NCBI GenBank assembly: GCA_016865955.1
Contig: VGNW01000138.1
Location: 1-6,392 of the forward strand
Reading direction: 5' to 3'
Length of the DNA: 6,392 nucleotides
Source: Chloroflexota bacterium
Lineage (GTDB): Bacteria > Chloroflexota > Dehalococcoidia > SZUA-161
Shown: positions 1 through 5,767 of the stretch, one piece after another
Layout: the number at the start of each line of letters is the position of its first letter
How positions within the stretch are numbered: position 1 is the stretch's first letter
The notes under the pieces: generated by a model
Told to the model about the DNA's origin: nothing
Seen by the model: only the letters and a program-made list of their open reading frames with translations
The model's database searches: none
Translations under genes and position numbers: made by a program

Positions 1-1
1 C

Positions 2-328
2 GTCTCCCCACAAGAGCGACGCGATCTTGAGGAAGCCAAGCGGCGTTACGAGGAGAAGCACGGCTCAACCGACTGGGGCGGTTTCCTGGCCGCCATGGTG
101 GGCCTTGGCTTGGCAGCCGCCGGCGTCTACGCTTTGGCCAAGGTGCTGCGGCGTTCGGAAAAATCGGTGGAGGTGAATTGCCCCGCGTGTGGGGCATCCT
201 TTGTTCTGGCTGTGCCTGCCTCGACACGAGGACAGCCACCCGTGCTTGAGGTAAATTGCCCGGAATGTAACACAGAACTGGTGGTAGATCTCGTGCCGAA
301 GAAGACGCCGGAGAGGAGACGGAAATAG
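2..328 (+). CDS. Membrane-anchored zinc-ribbon protein, 3' part
   Basis: The frame is open to the left edge, so this is the C-terminal 108 residues of a longer gene whose start lies outside the window. Visible order: a charged, probably helical segment (about residues 4-20, rich in E, R and K); a hydrophobic Gly/Ala-rich stretch (about 28-49) that reads as one transmembrane helix; then a soluble tail with two cysteine pairs, CPAC (60-63) and CPEC (86-89). Each pair follows a V-N motif, and together they should hold one zinc ion in an MJ0042-like zinc ribbon. The last residues are basic. A methionine at position 95 could start a 77-residue protein, but it has no good ribosome binding site and would cut into the hydrophobic helix, so reading in from the left is preferred. 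Function is unknown. G+C is about 60%, higher than the genes in the middle of the window. Confidence 0.7.
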   Translation, partial: VSPQERRDLEEAKRRYEEKHGSTDWGGFLAAMVGLGLAAAGVYALAKVLRRSEKSVEVNCPACGASFVLAVPASTRGQPPVLEVNCPECNTELVVDLVPKKTPERRRK

Positions 329-632
329 AGCACAGAAACGAGTCATCAGGCGGGTATGGGGGTTTATGCTGGATGCAGACTGAGGTGTTAGCGAAAGGTA
401 CAGGAGAGGATCAGGGCGAGAGGCGTACCAGGGAGGTATAAATACAGCTGTTCAAAGGCAGGTGCCGGCTATGTCAGTGTTATTGCTTTGCCCTGCACCA
501 GACTAAATATGACAAGCTCCTACATAAATGTGGAAGTTCAGCCATCTTTGCGCTATACTTCAATGAAATCATGGTTTAATCATTTCTCCACAAAAGCACA
601 GAGAGATAAACTATAAGCACAGGAGAATGCCG
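329..632. other. Gap with no convincing gene, upstream of the recombinase
   Basis: About 300 bases without a credible coding frame, tRNA or strong terminator. It must hold the recombinase promoter. The best -10-like box is TATACT at 554-559, with only a poor -35 (TGGAAG, 531-536). A short 5-bp inverted repeat (GGTAC 397-401 / GTACC 425-429) is too weak to call. If the recombinase belongs to an integrated element, an attachment-site half could lie here, but serine-recombinase att sites share only a tiny core and cannot be identified by eye. Confidence 0.4.
621..625 (+). promoter_or_regulatory. Ribosome binding site of the recombinase
   Basis: AGGAG lies 7 bases before the ATG at 633 but only 1 base before the ATG at 627. 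The spacing selects the second ATG as the start. Confidence 0.7.
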
Positions 633-2387
633 ATGAGAGCAGCGCTTTATGAACGAGTCAGTACGGATCAGCAAGCGGAGCGCTATGGCATTGCGTCGCA
701 AGATTGGGCGTTAAAGAAAAGAGCCCAGGAGCGAGGCTACAGCCTTGTCTGTGATAGAGACAAGGACGCCTTTGTGGACGATGGTTATTCGGGTGGCGAC
801 CTTGAGCGTCCGGCTCTGACCCGCCTGCGGCAGGCCATTCGCGAAGGCCGTGTCGACGTAATGCTCTGCTACGATCCTGACCGCCTTTCCCGCAGCCTTT
901 CCGACCTGCTGCTTCTCACTGACGAGTTCGAGCAGGCAAAGACTCGTCTGGAATTCATCACCCAGGAATTAGATGCTTCACCGGAGGGGAAGATGTTCTT
1001 CGCCATCAGGGGGGCGGTGGCTGAGTATGAACGAGCCAAGATCCGTGAACGCACTATCCGCGGACGACTTCAGAAGGCTCGGCAGGGGAAGGTCGTGAGC
1101 AGGGCGGCGGCTCCTTTCGGGTATCGGTACGATCCTGCAACATCGACACTGGTGATCAACGAGGAGGAGGCAAAGGTCGTTCGCCTGGCATTCTACCTCT
1201 ACACCAACGAGAGGCTGTCACTGGTGCAGCTTGCTGACCGACTGAATCGAATGAGGATGGCCAGACCGCGCGGCGGGCAGCGCTGGCGCAGCACCTATCT
1301 GGGACGGATGCTACGCAACCAGACCTATGCTGGTATCTTGTGGCAGAACCGCTGGCGCATGGAGAGGATGACCAAGGACAGCGGGCAAAGGCGCTGCATT
1401 TCAATGATTGAGCGTCCTAAAGAAGAGCAGATTCCCATCGCCGTGCCTCATATTGTAAGCCAAGAGCTATTCAACGCCACGCAGAAGCGTCTGGAGGAAA
1501 ATCTGTCCCTGGCGCGGCGGAACACCAAGCGGGAATATCTCCTGTCAGGGCTGCTCAAGCATGCCTGCGGCAGCAGAATGCGTGGCCGCAGCCTCGGGGC
1601 TTGCAACTATTACCTCTGCTATAAGAGTCAGAAGTTCAAGGCTCCAATTAATGAAAACGGTGAGCCACAAACCTGCCCCTCCAGGTGGGTAAACGGGAAG
1701 GACCTGGAAGAGGTGGTGTGGGACAGGGTTACGAGTCTACTGAGACAACCTGAACTATTGCAACGCGAGTTGGAAATTCTAACACGGCCGGACTCTGCTA
1801 CAAGAGAAGCTTTACAGAACGAGCTGGCAGATGTGGGGAAACGACTGGAGGAATTGCCTAAGGAGGAACGGCGGCTGGTGGAAGGATATCGCAAGGGTTT
1901 CTATGCCGATTTCATGATGCGGGAAGAGATGGAAAAGGTACGAGGCGAGAAGATTAAACTTCAAGGTCACCGCCGAGAGCTGGAACTTAAAATCACTCAT
2001 TTGGACAACGTCATTAGCTATAAGGGACAGATACAGAGGTTAGCCGAGAGCCTCGCCCAGGGATTGGATTCCATGGATTTCGAGCAGCGCAAGGAGCTGC
2101 TGCGCTTGCTGGTGGACGAGGTTATCTACGACGACGGTCATGTCACTATCAAGACCATAATCCCTCTGGTTGACCGTCAATTGCATCACATAAATCAGGG
2201 AAAAGGAGGGAGGGGTATTATCCTTGACTATAAGTTGCTTCCAATGCTAAAATGCAATTTGCTTGAAAGGCAGGAGCTTATCCTGCTGGTGCCTGTCATG
2301 GTGGGCGTAGCCGAGAGGTTTAAGGCGCCAGGTTGTGGCCCTGGAGAACGAGGGTTCGAATCCCTCCGCTCACCCCATTCCATTTAA
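633..2387 (+). CDS. Large serine recombinase (site-specific integrase)
   Basis: Site-specific DNA recombinase of the large serine integrase family, which cuts and rejoins attachment sites through a phosphoserine link. From the ATG at 633 it is 584 residues. The resolvase domain (about 1-150) has the nucleophile Ser10 in YERVSTDQQ, DRLSR at 83-87 and the EYERAKIRER helix (131-140). The recombinase domain (about 158-260) has PFGYRYD and a YLGRMLRNQTYAG stretch. A zinc-ribbon-like region (about 303-365) has Cys312, Cys329 and Cys348; the usual first CxxC is replaced by His-Ala-Cys. A Glu/Lys/Arg-rich coiled coil covers about 370-475. RLLVDEVIYDDG...IIP (491-511) is the usual end of the family. 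Residues after about 525 are translated tRNA-His promoter, and 557-582 are translated tRNA-His, so the tail is probably a junction artefact. The gene is otherwise intact and could be active. Its target site and partner att site are not visible. Confidence 0.93.
   Translation: MRAALYERVSTDQQAERYGIASQDWALKKRAQERGYSLVCDRDKDAFVDDGYSGGDLERPALTRLRQAIREGRVDVMLCYDPDRLSRSLSDLLLLTDEFEQAKTRLEFITQELDASPEGKMFFAIRGAVAEYERAKIRERTIRGRLQKARQGKVVSRAAAPFGYRYDPATSTLVINEEEAKVVRLAFYLYTNERLSLVQLADRLNRMRMARPRGGQRWRSTYLGRMLRNQTYAGILWQNRWRMERMTKDSGQRRCISMIERPKEEQIPIAVPHIVSQELFNATQKRLEENLSLARRNTKREYLLSGLLKHACGSRMRGRSLGACNYYLCYKSQKFKAPINENGEPQTCPSRWVNGKDLEEVVWDRVTSLLRQPELLQRELEILTRPDSATREALQNELADVGKRLEELPKEERRLVEGYRKGFYADFMMREEMEKVRGEKIKLQGHRRELELKITHLDNVISYKGQIQRLAESLAQGLDSMDFEQRKELLRLLVDEVIYDDGHVTIKTIIPLVDRQLHHINQGKGGRGIILDYKLLPMLKCNLLERQELILLVPVMVGVAERFKAPGCGPGERGFESLRSPHSI
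2224..2253 (+). promoter_or_regulatory. Promoter for tRNA-His (and probably tRNA-Arg)
   Basis: TTGACT (2224-2229), an 18-base spacer ending in TGC, and TAAAAT (2248-2253) form a good sigma70-type promoter with an extended -10. Transcription would begin near 2260, leaving about a 40-base leader before the tRNA. It lies inside the recombinase reading frame, which supports the view that this part of the frame is chromosomal tRNA upstream DNA and not recombinase sequence. Confidence 0.55.
2300..2377 (+). tRNA. tRNA-His (GTG anticodon)
   Basis: A complete cloverleaf can be drawn. Acceptor GTGGGCG (2301-2307) pairs with CGCTCAC (2367-2373), with one G-T wobble. The D arm is GCC/GGC. The anticodon stem CCAGG/CCTGG encloses loop TTGTGGC, with anticodon GTG at 2335-2337. 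T stem GAGGG/CCCTC is perfect around TTCGAAT. Encoded G at 2300 (G-1) faces discriminator C at 2374, the identity pair of histidine tRNA, and CCA is encoded at 2375-2377. The whole gene lies inside the 3' end of the recombinase reading frame on the same strand, 21 bases before tRNA-Arg. The two tRNAs are probably co-transcribed. Confidence 0.93.
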
Positions 2388-2398
2388 ATTCAGTGCGT

Positions 2399-2475
2399 GC
2401 GCCCGTAGCTCAGCGGACTAGAGCATTGGTCTTCGGAACCAAGGGTCGAGGGTTCGAATCCCCCCGGGCGCGCCA
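2399..2475 (+). tRNA. tRNA-Arg (TCG anticodon)
   Basis: Acceptor GCGCCCG (2399-2405) pairs perfectly with CGGGCGC. The D arm is GCTC/GAGC. The anticodon stem TTGGT/ACCAA holds loop CTTCGGA with anticodon TCG at 2433-2435, reading CGA and other CGN arginine codons. Variable loop is GGGTC, T loop TTCGAAT, discriminator G at 2472, and CCA is encoded at 2473-2475. One oddity: the T stem GAGGG/CCCCC has an A-C mismatch (A2449 with C2463), while its 5' strand is identical to that of the neighbouring tRNA-His. The rest of the fold is regular, so the gene is probably functional. Confidence 0.93.
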
Positions 2476-2492
2476 GTTTCAAAGATAAAATT

Positions 2493-2530
2493 AAGCCCAT
2501 TTTCATCGTGTCCGGGGGCTTGACTTTTTG
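2493..2530 (+). terminator. Terminator-like hairpin after tRNA-Arg
   Basis: AAGCCC (2493-2498) can pair with GGGCTT (2516-2521) across a 17-base loop, followed by GACTTTTTG with a five-T run. It lies just after the two tRNAs, where a terminator is expected. The loop is long and the stem only 6 bp, so this is tentative. The same bases could be read as a -35 box (TTGACT 2520-2525), 16 bases before TAAAAT (2542-2547). Confidence 0.35.
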
Positions 2531-2603
2531 TCAGGGACGAGTAAAATAGCCAACTCTAGGGGCAGGTGACAGACCGGGCGGGTGGCGGAGTGAGTGCAAT
2601 CGA

Positions 2604-2648
2604 ATCAGAGCGGACAGCTCTTTACGATACTAACATTCGACCTCTGAT
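2604..2648. repeat. 7-bp inverted repeat
   Basis: ATCAGAG (2604-2610) and its exact complement CTCTGAT (2642-2648) flank a 31-base loop. It could be part of a small RNA fold or a protein-binding site, or be chance. No T-run follows it, so it is not a typical terminator. Confidence 0.3.
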
Positions 2649-2787
2649 GCTAATCAGCCGTCCTACTCGGTAATTTGCTGACTTTTCAGGTAGCGCTGTA
2701 ATCCGGGGCTAACCAAAGAACTGATGTCCTCCGGGATGAGCGCCCAGCTTCATGCCACCAGCCATCTGCTATATATTAAAACGGAGT

Positions 2788-2791
2788 GGAG
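2788..2791 (+). promoter_or_regulatory. Ribosome binding site choosing the GTG at 2797
   Basis: GGAG lies 5 bases before GTG 2797, with a second GGAG at 2783-2786. The ATG at 2752 has no comparable site upstream. Confidence 0.5.
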
Positions 2792-2796
2792 TTGAA

Positions 2797-3288
2797 GTGA
2801 TAGAGTTACGAGATTCTCAAAGGTCAAAAGTGTACCGATGGGAAAGAAAGCATTTCTCAAAATCTAAAGTCCTTACCGAAGCAGAGTGTGAAAGGACGAT
2901 AAAGAAGGTATGTGCACTTTATAAAATGCCCAAAGAGCTGATACCGGAAATAGCTTTCTCGAATAACGGATATCTGTATCCCGGTTTCGATTTCGGGGCG
3001 AATAAAATATCGATCAATAAGGGACAGAACAATCTGTGGCTGTGCTGCCATGAGTCGATACATGCAATTCTATATATGTATTATGGCTTGTCACGACGCT
3101 GGCACGGCGGCGAATTCGTATTCCTGATGGCAGAGACTATGTCAAAGCTGGAAAAGAGACCGAAAACAGATCTGATTGAATCAGCGGATAAATTGGGAAT
3201 CGAATATGCGAAGCCGGACTTTCTCAATAGAATATACAAAAACGGGAAACACGCCAACAATAATTCGGATGTGCGCATCCATCGTTAA
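2797..3288 (+). CDS. Small predicted zinc metalloprotein (HExxH, HGGEF)
   Basis: About 163 residues from GTG 2797. The centre holds HESIH (residues 85-89), the zinc-binding and catalytic motif of zincin peptidases, followed 13 residues later by HGGEF (103-107), which could supply the third zinc-binding histidine. This HExxH ... HGxxF arrangement resembles SprT-like and small phage/actinobacterial predicted metallohydrolases. The N-terminal RDSQRSKVY (residues 5-13) also resembles, from memory, the start of those short proteins. No signal peptide or membrane helix is seen, so it is probably cytoplasmic. It stands alone between tRNA-Arg and a convergent GYD gene. G+C is about 40%, well below the recombinase. 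A start at ATG 2752 (178 residues) is possible but lacks a ribosome binding site, and it overlaps the remnant frame. The substrate cannot be predicted. Confidence 0.75.
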   Translation: MIELRDSQRSKVYRWERKHFSKSKVLTEAECERTIKKVCALYKMPKELIPEIAFSNNGYLYPGFDFGANKISINKGQNNLWLCCHESIHAILYMYYGLSRRWHGGEFVFLMAETMSKLEKRPKTDLIESADKLGIEYAKPDFLNRIYKNGKHANNNSDVRIHR

Positions 3289-3408
3289 AGAAGAAAGTTC
3301 GATTTAGCGTCGTCTGAACAGTTGGAAAAGCCGGCGGGACACAGTGACGCACTGGCGATTATTAGGTTGTGCTGGTCGCGGTTCATTACTTTCTTGCCGT
3401 GTCTGAGT

Positions 3409-3702
3409 CTATGGCAGCTTTTTAACTATCTTAACGAACTCTTTTTGCGGGAATGCCCTCAGCGTTTTCGTCTTCACATTGCCCAGCGAGGCCAGGCTCA
3501 ATAAGAATGACATAGCTGCTTCATCGTTGGGTATCTCGCCGATTGCCACATAATCATATTCCCCCATTACTGCATACATGCCCAGCAGCTTGCCCCCCAT
3601 TGATGCGAAAACTTTCTCCGCTGCCTCAACCCGTTTTCCAGCCTCCTTGATGTTCTTAGCGCCCTGCTCGGTCAGGTTCATCAGAAGAATATAGGTCTGC
3701 AC
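3409..3702 (-). CDS. GYD-domain protein
   Basis: A 97-residue protein of the GYD family, small ferredoxin-like alpha/beta-barrel proteins related in fold to Lrp/AsnC effector domains; their role is poorly defined. Family hallmarks seen: YILLMNLTEQG near the N-terminus, KRVEAAEKVFASMGGKL (residues 23-39), GEYD (47-50) at the position that names the family, and LGNVKTKTLRAF close to the end. The length is normal, with no signal peptide or membrane helix. The start is GTG 3702: GGAGG (3711-3715 on the plus numbering) is 8 bases from it but only 2 from ATG 3708. A frame extension to 3894 lacks family similarity and covers the promoter region. It is divergent from the methyltransferase and convergent with the metalloprotein gene. 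Confidence 0.87.
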   Translation of the reverse strand: MQTYILLMNLTEQGAKNIKEAGKRVEAAEKVFASMGGKLLGMYAVMGEYDYVAIGEIPNDEAAMSFLLSLASLGNVKTKTLRAFPQKEFVKIVKKLP

Positions 3703-3710
3703 GTCCATCA

Positions 3711-3715
3711 CCTCC
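3711..3715 (-). promoter_or_regulatory. Ribosome binding site of the GYD gene
   Basis: On the minus strand AAAGGAGGTGAT is an almost perfect anti-16S match. The 8-base gap to GTG 3702 makes that codon the start in place of ATG 3708. Confidence 0.7.
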
Positions 3716-3774
3716 TTTCCCCAAGAAAAACAGCCAGTGCGCCACCGCCCGCAGGCACGAAGAAAACGGAAACC

Positions 3775-3803
3775 TTGCGCTATTATACGTTTCGAGTTAG
3801 AAT
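3775..3803 (+). promoter_or_regulatory. Candidate promoter of the methyltransferase
   Basis: TTGCGC (3775-3780), a 17-base spacer and TAGAAT (3798-3803), with a start near 3810 and a leader of about 60 bases. The -35 is a weak match. It shares nearly all its bases with the opposite-strand promoter. Confidence 0.35.
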
Positions 3804-3810
3804 GCCGCAA
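3782..3810 (-). promoter_or_regulatory. Candidate promoter of the GYD gene
   Basis: Read on the minus strand: TTGCGG (3810-3805), a 17-base spacer, and a perfect TATAAT (3787-3782). Transcription would start near 3775, giving a leader of about 70 bases. It overlaps the candidate methyltransferase promoter. Confidence 0.5.
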
Positions 3811-3870
3811 GCATCCACTATCTGCCGAGGCAAGTAAAGCCATTTTAGGACTGATTTCAAGGGGTAAGTA

Positions 3871-4722
3871 ATGAAAATAAAGACGAAGTTTCAAGTTGAC
3901 TTCAGGGATACTCCTTTTTTACGGACAAGTAAGCTTGCTCAGCCCGAAATTCTAAATTGGCGTTGCGAAATATTGCTTACTCGTAATAAGGAAGCCATTG
4001 AAGGTAAAAATGTTCTTGACATAGCCAGTCACAATGGCTGGTTCTCATGGGCATGCCTCAGATTGGGGGCAAAACACGTTACGGGAGTCGAAGGGAGACA
4101 GCACCTGGTCGAATACGCCAATCAAAACCTACTTCGATTGGGCTATACGTCACAGCGCTTTGAATTTATTCAGGGGGATATTTTCGACTATTTGCCTCGT
4201 GTGAAACCTGCGGCATTCGATACGGTATTGTGCTTTGGCTTTCTCTACCATACTATAAGGCAGGTAGAGTTTATGAGAGAGATGAAACGCATTCAACCGC
4301 AATGGTTTTTACTCGATACCGAAGTAGCGCGAGTTTTCAAATTCAAACCATCGCAGCAGACCCCATTGGGTAAACGATACTGGATACGACAGGCAGTCAG
4401 GTTAATGCGCTTCGTGGAATTGCCTAAAAATATTATGCAGAAAGTTACCCCCTTTACTTTCAGAGAACTGGAGAGCCTGTCCAGGCTGAGCAGTGCAGGT
4501 CTGATTTTTTTGCCTGAAGACCATGCCAACGAGGCTGCAACAATAGACCCTGTTGATATAAGAGCGATACCGACGAAAGAATTGGTAGAACTCCTGCTTA
4601 AGATCCATGGATTTGTTCCGCGACAGCTAGCCTGGCACAAGTCAGAGATAAGTAACCGGAGTGTTCTCGAAGATTATAAGCAGGGCAACAGGGTCTCCTA
4701 TATAGCGCGACCGGTCAGATAG
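3871..4722 (+). CDS. SAM-dependent methyltransferase, class I
   Basis: A 283-residue protein with a Rossmann-type methyltransferase core. Motif I is VLDIASHNGW (48-57), with Ala-Ser-His where most relatives have Gly-Cys/Ser-Gly. An acidic residue Glu74 (TGVEG) at the end of strand 2 should bind the ribose of S-adenosylmethionine. GDIF follows at 102-105, and FDTVLCFGFLYH (116-127) is the strand 4 region, reminiscent of CmoB-like and DUF1698-like enzymes. The C-terminal part (about 150-283) has no recognisable domain and may bind the acceptor, which is unknown. There are no membrane helices. AGGGG (3860-3864) lies 6 bases before the ATG. G+C is about 42-45%. A 70-base gap separates it from the PAP2 gene, which may share its transcript. 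The methyltransferase assignment is firm; the substrate is not. Confidence 0.85.
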   Translation: MKIKTKFQVDFRDTPFLRTSKLAQPEILNWRCEILLTRNKEAIEGKNVLDIASHNGWFSWACLRLGAKHVTGVEGRQHLVEYANQNLLRLGYTSQRFEFIQGDIFDYLPRVKPAAFDTVLCFGFLYHTIRQVEFMREMKRIQPQWFLLDTEVARVFKFKPSQQTPLGKRYWIRQAVRLMRFVELPKNIMQKVTPFTFRELESLSRLSSAGLIFLPEDHANEAATIDPVDIRAIPTKELVELLLKIHGFVPRQLAWHKSEISNRSVLEDYKQGNRVSYIARPVR

Positions 4723-4755
4723 CTTCAAGTTGGCAGCTTTCCGAGGTATTTTCAA

Positions 4756-4761
4756 TATAAT
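4756..4761 (+). promoter_or_regulatory. Perfect -10 box upstream of the PAP2 gene
   Basis: TATAAT lies 31 bases before the ATG at 4793. The nearest -35-like box, TTGGCA (4730-4735), is 20 bases away, which is too far for a standard promoter, so the site is tentative. Confidence 0.25.
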
Positions 4762-4792
4762 CGTAATTTGTTAGCGTTGGATAATAACTCTC

Positions 4793-5422
4793 ATGAATCA
4801 AAAGAAGGTCCGTGCTACTATCGTCAAGAGTGTATGGCTTGTGGTTATAGTTTTACTGGGTTCGGGGTATTTCCTGCTGAATGAGCCCCGTGAGTCGATC
4901 CATATATTAAGAACTGCCGCGGATAGCTGGATTCCGCTGGCTCCGGGATTTGTTTTCCCATACGTCTCGCTGTATTTACTGTTAGTGTTCACGATATTGC
5001 GCTTTCTGAAAGCCGAGACCAGACTATTCAGCATGGCGGCGCTGGCTGTGTGCATCGACATTGTACTGAGCTATATCTTCTATGTCTTCTTTCAGACTGG
5101 AATCGAGCGCCCTACGGTATCCGGCTCAGATATTTCGTCAGATATACTGAGATGGATTTATTCGATAGACGAGCCATATAACGCTTTCCCCAGCTTGCAT
5201 ACCTCGTCGGCTGTGTTGTGCACAATGCTGTGGCGACGGGTCGGCTCTCGTTTCTGGCTGGTAATAATGATATGGGCTGGATTCATTGTTGCCTCGACAG
5301 TTCTTACAAAACAGCACTATTTCGTGGATATACTCGGAGGGATTGCTGTTGCTATAGTAAGCTATTTCGCTGCATCTAAAGCAGTACGTACGGTTAGTAG
5401 GACAGCAGGGGAGGTGTCGTAA
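4793..5422 (+). CDS. PAP2-family membrane phosphatase
   Basis: A 209-residue integral membrane protein with about six hydrophobic segments (near 12-30, 53-72, 80-101, 133-148, 153-171 and 175-194). The PAP2 lipid-phosphatase signature is recognisable but altered. Motif 1 keeps Arg106-Pro107 but has Phe in place of the usual Lys seven residues earlier. Motif 2 is PSLH (133-136). Motif 3 has Ser168, His175 and Asp179 but Thr169 in place of Arg. His136, His175 and Asp179, the catalytic residues, are present. The PSLH and TKQHYFVDILGG form is typical of the AUR1/PAP2_3-like branch, whose members act on phosphorylated or phospho-headgroup lipids at the membrane surface. The ribosome binding site is weak. 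The stop is 2 bases before the EthD-like gene, so the pair is probably co-transcribed. The exact lipid is unknown. Confidence 0.83.
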   Translation: MNQKKVRATIVKSVWLVVIVLLGSGYFLLNEPRESIHILRTAADSWIPLAPGFVFPYVSLYLLLVFTILRFLKAETRLFSMAALAVCIDIVLSYIFYVFFQTGIERPTVSGSDISSDILRWIYSIDEPYNAFPSLHTSSAVLCTMLWRRVGSRFWLVIMIWAGFIVASTVLTKQHYFVDILGGIAVAIVSYFAASKAVRTVSRTAGEVS

Positions 5423-5424
5423 CC

Positions 5425-5754
5425 ATGATAAAGGCAATGTCGCTGCTCAAGAGAAAGCCGGGGATAACGCTGGATGAGTTCGCGAGACATTATGAGGAGG
5501 TTCATGTGCCTCTGGCTATGAAGCACTTCCCCTTCAAAAAGTACGTGCGAAACTATGTCAGCAAGCCTGAGGAAGCTGAGGAGCCGTGGTTCGACTGTAT
5601 CACAGAGGTCTGGTTTGAGACCATGAAGGATTGCCAGGCTGCTGCCGAGTTCTCGGCATCGGAGTCCTACAAGGTTATTTCAGATGACGAAGAGAAATTC
5701 ATGGACAGGGGCAAGATAGTTGCATTCATTGTGGACGAAAGAGTAACATTGTAA
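5425..5754 (+). CDS. EthD-like alpha/beta-barrel protein
   Basis: A 109-residue protein of the EthD-like dimeric alpha/beta-barrel type. The family signature is visible: MIKAMSLLKRKPG at the start, then EEFARHY-like helix FARHYEEVHVPLA (19-31) with His22 and His27, YVRNYV (40-45), and FDCITEVWF (56-64), giving strand-helix-strand order. Family members are small cytoplasmic proteins, some enzymes and some of unknown role; EthD itself is needed for ether degradation in actinobacteria. GGGGAGGTG upstream (within the last codons of the PAP2 gene) gives a strong ribosome binding site about 10 bases before the ATG. It sits 2 bases after PAP2 and 13 bases before the flavin oxidoreductase. With the latter it may act on a shared small organic substrate, but that is inference. 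G+C rises to about 53%. Confidence 0.82.
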   Translation: MIKAMSLLKRKPGITLDEFARHYEEVHVPLAMKHFPFKKYVRNYVSKPEEAEEPWFDCITEVWFETMKDCQAAAEFSASESYKVISDDEEKFMDRGKIVAFIVDERVTL

Positions 5755-5767
5755 TCGAGGTGAACCA

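Larger units (their letters stand above)
2531..2796. other. Gap with possible gene remnant
   Basis: No convincing intact gene. On the minus strand, 2749-2663 reads as 28 residues containing LIPEDISSLVSPGLQRYL and ending in TAG, with an in-frame TGA just upstream at 2752-2750. It looks protein-like and could be the worn C-terminal end of a lost gene, but I do not recognise the family. A 35-codon GTG frame on the plus strand (2566-2673) overlaps it and has no clear ribosome binding site. Confidence 0.3.

Noticed and set aside
397..429. GGTAC/GTACC inverted repeat as an operator or attachment site
   Set aside because: Only 5 bp with a 23-base gap; expected by chance in a stretch of this length.
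627..632. ATG at 627 as the recombinase start
   Set aside because: Only 1 base separates it from AGGAG (621-625). ATG 633 has the right 7-base gap and gives the usual MRAALYERVS beginning.
2566..2673. 35-residue plus-strand frame starting with GTG
   Set aside because: No well-placed ribosome binding site, no recognisable features, and it overlaps the opposite-strand remnant.
2752..2796. ATG 2752 as the metalloprotein start
   Set aside because: No ribosome binding site precedes it, while GTG 2797 has GGAG at 5 bases and gives an N-terminus like the small metallohydrolases. Not excluded.
3342..3354. CAGTG-acg-CACTG hairpin between the convergent metalloprotein and GYD genes, as a terminator
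   Set aside because: Five base pairs with no T-run on either strand; too weak to call.
3322..3504. 60-residue plus-strand open frame
   Set aside because: It runs antisense into the well-supported GYD gene, has no ribosome binding site and has no recognisable motif.
3703..3894. N-terminal extension of the GYD protein to 3894 on the minus strand
   Set aside because: The extra residues do not resemble the family, they cover the divergent promoter region, and a near-perfect ribosome binding site points to GTG 3702.
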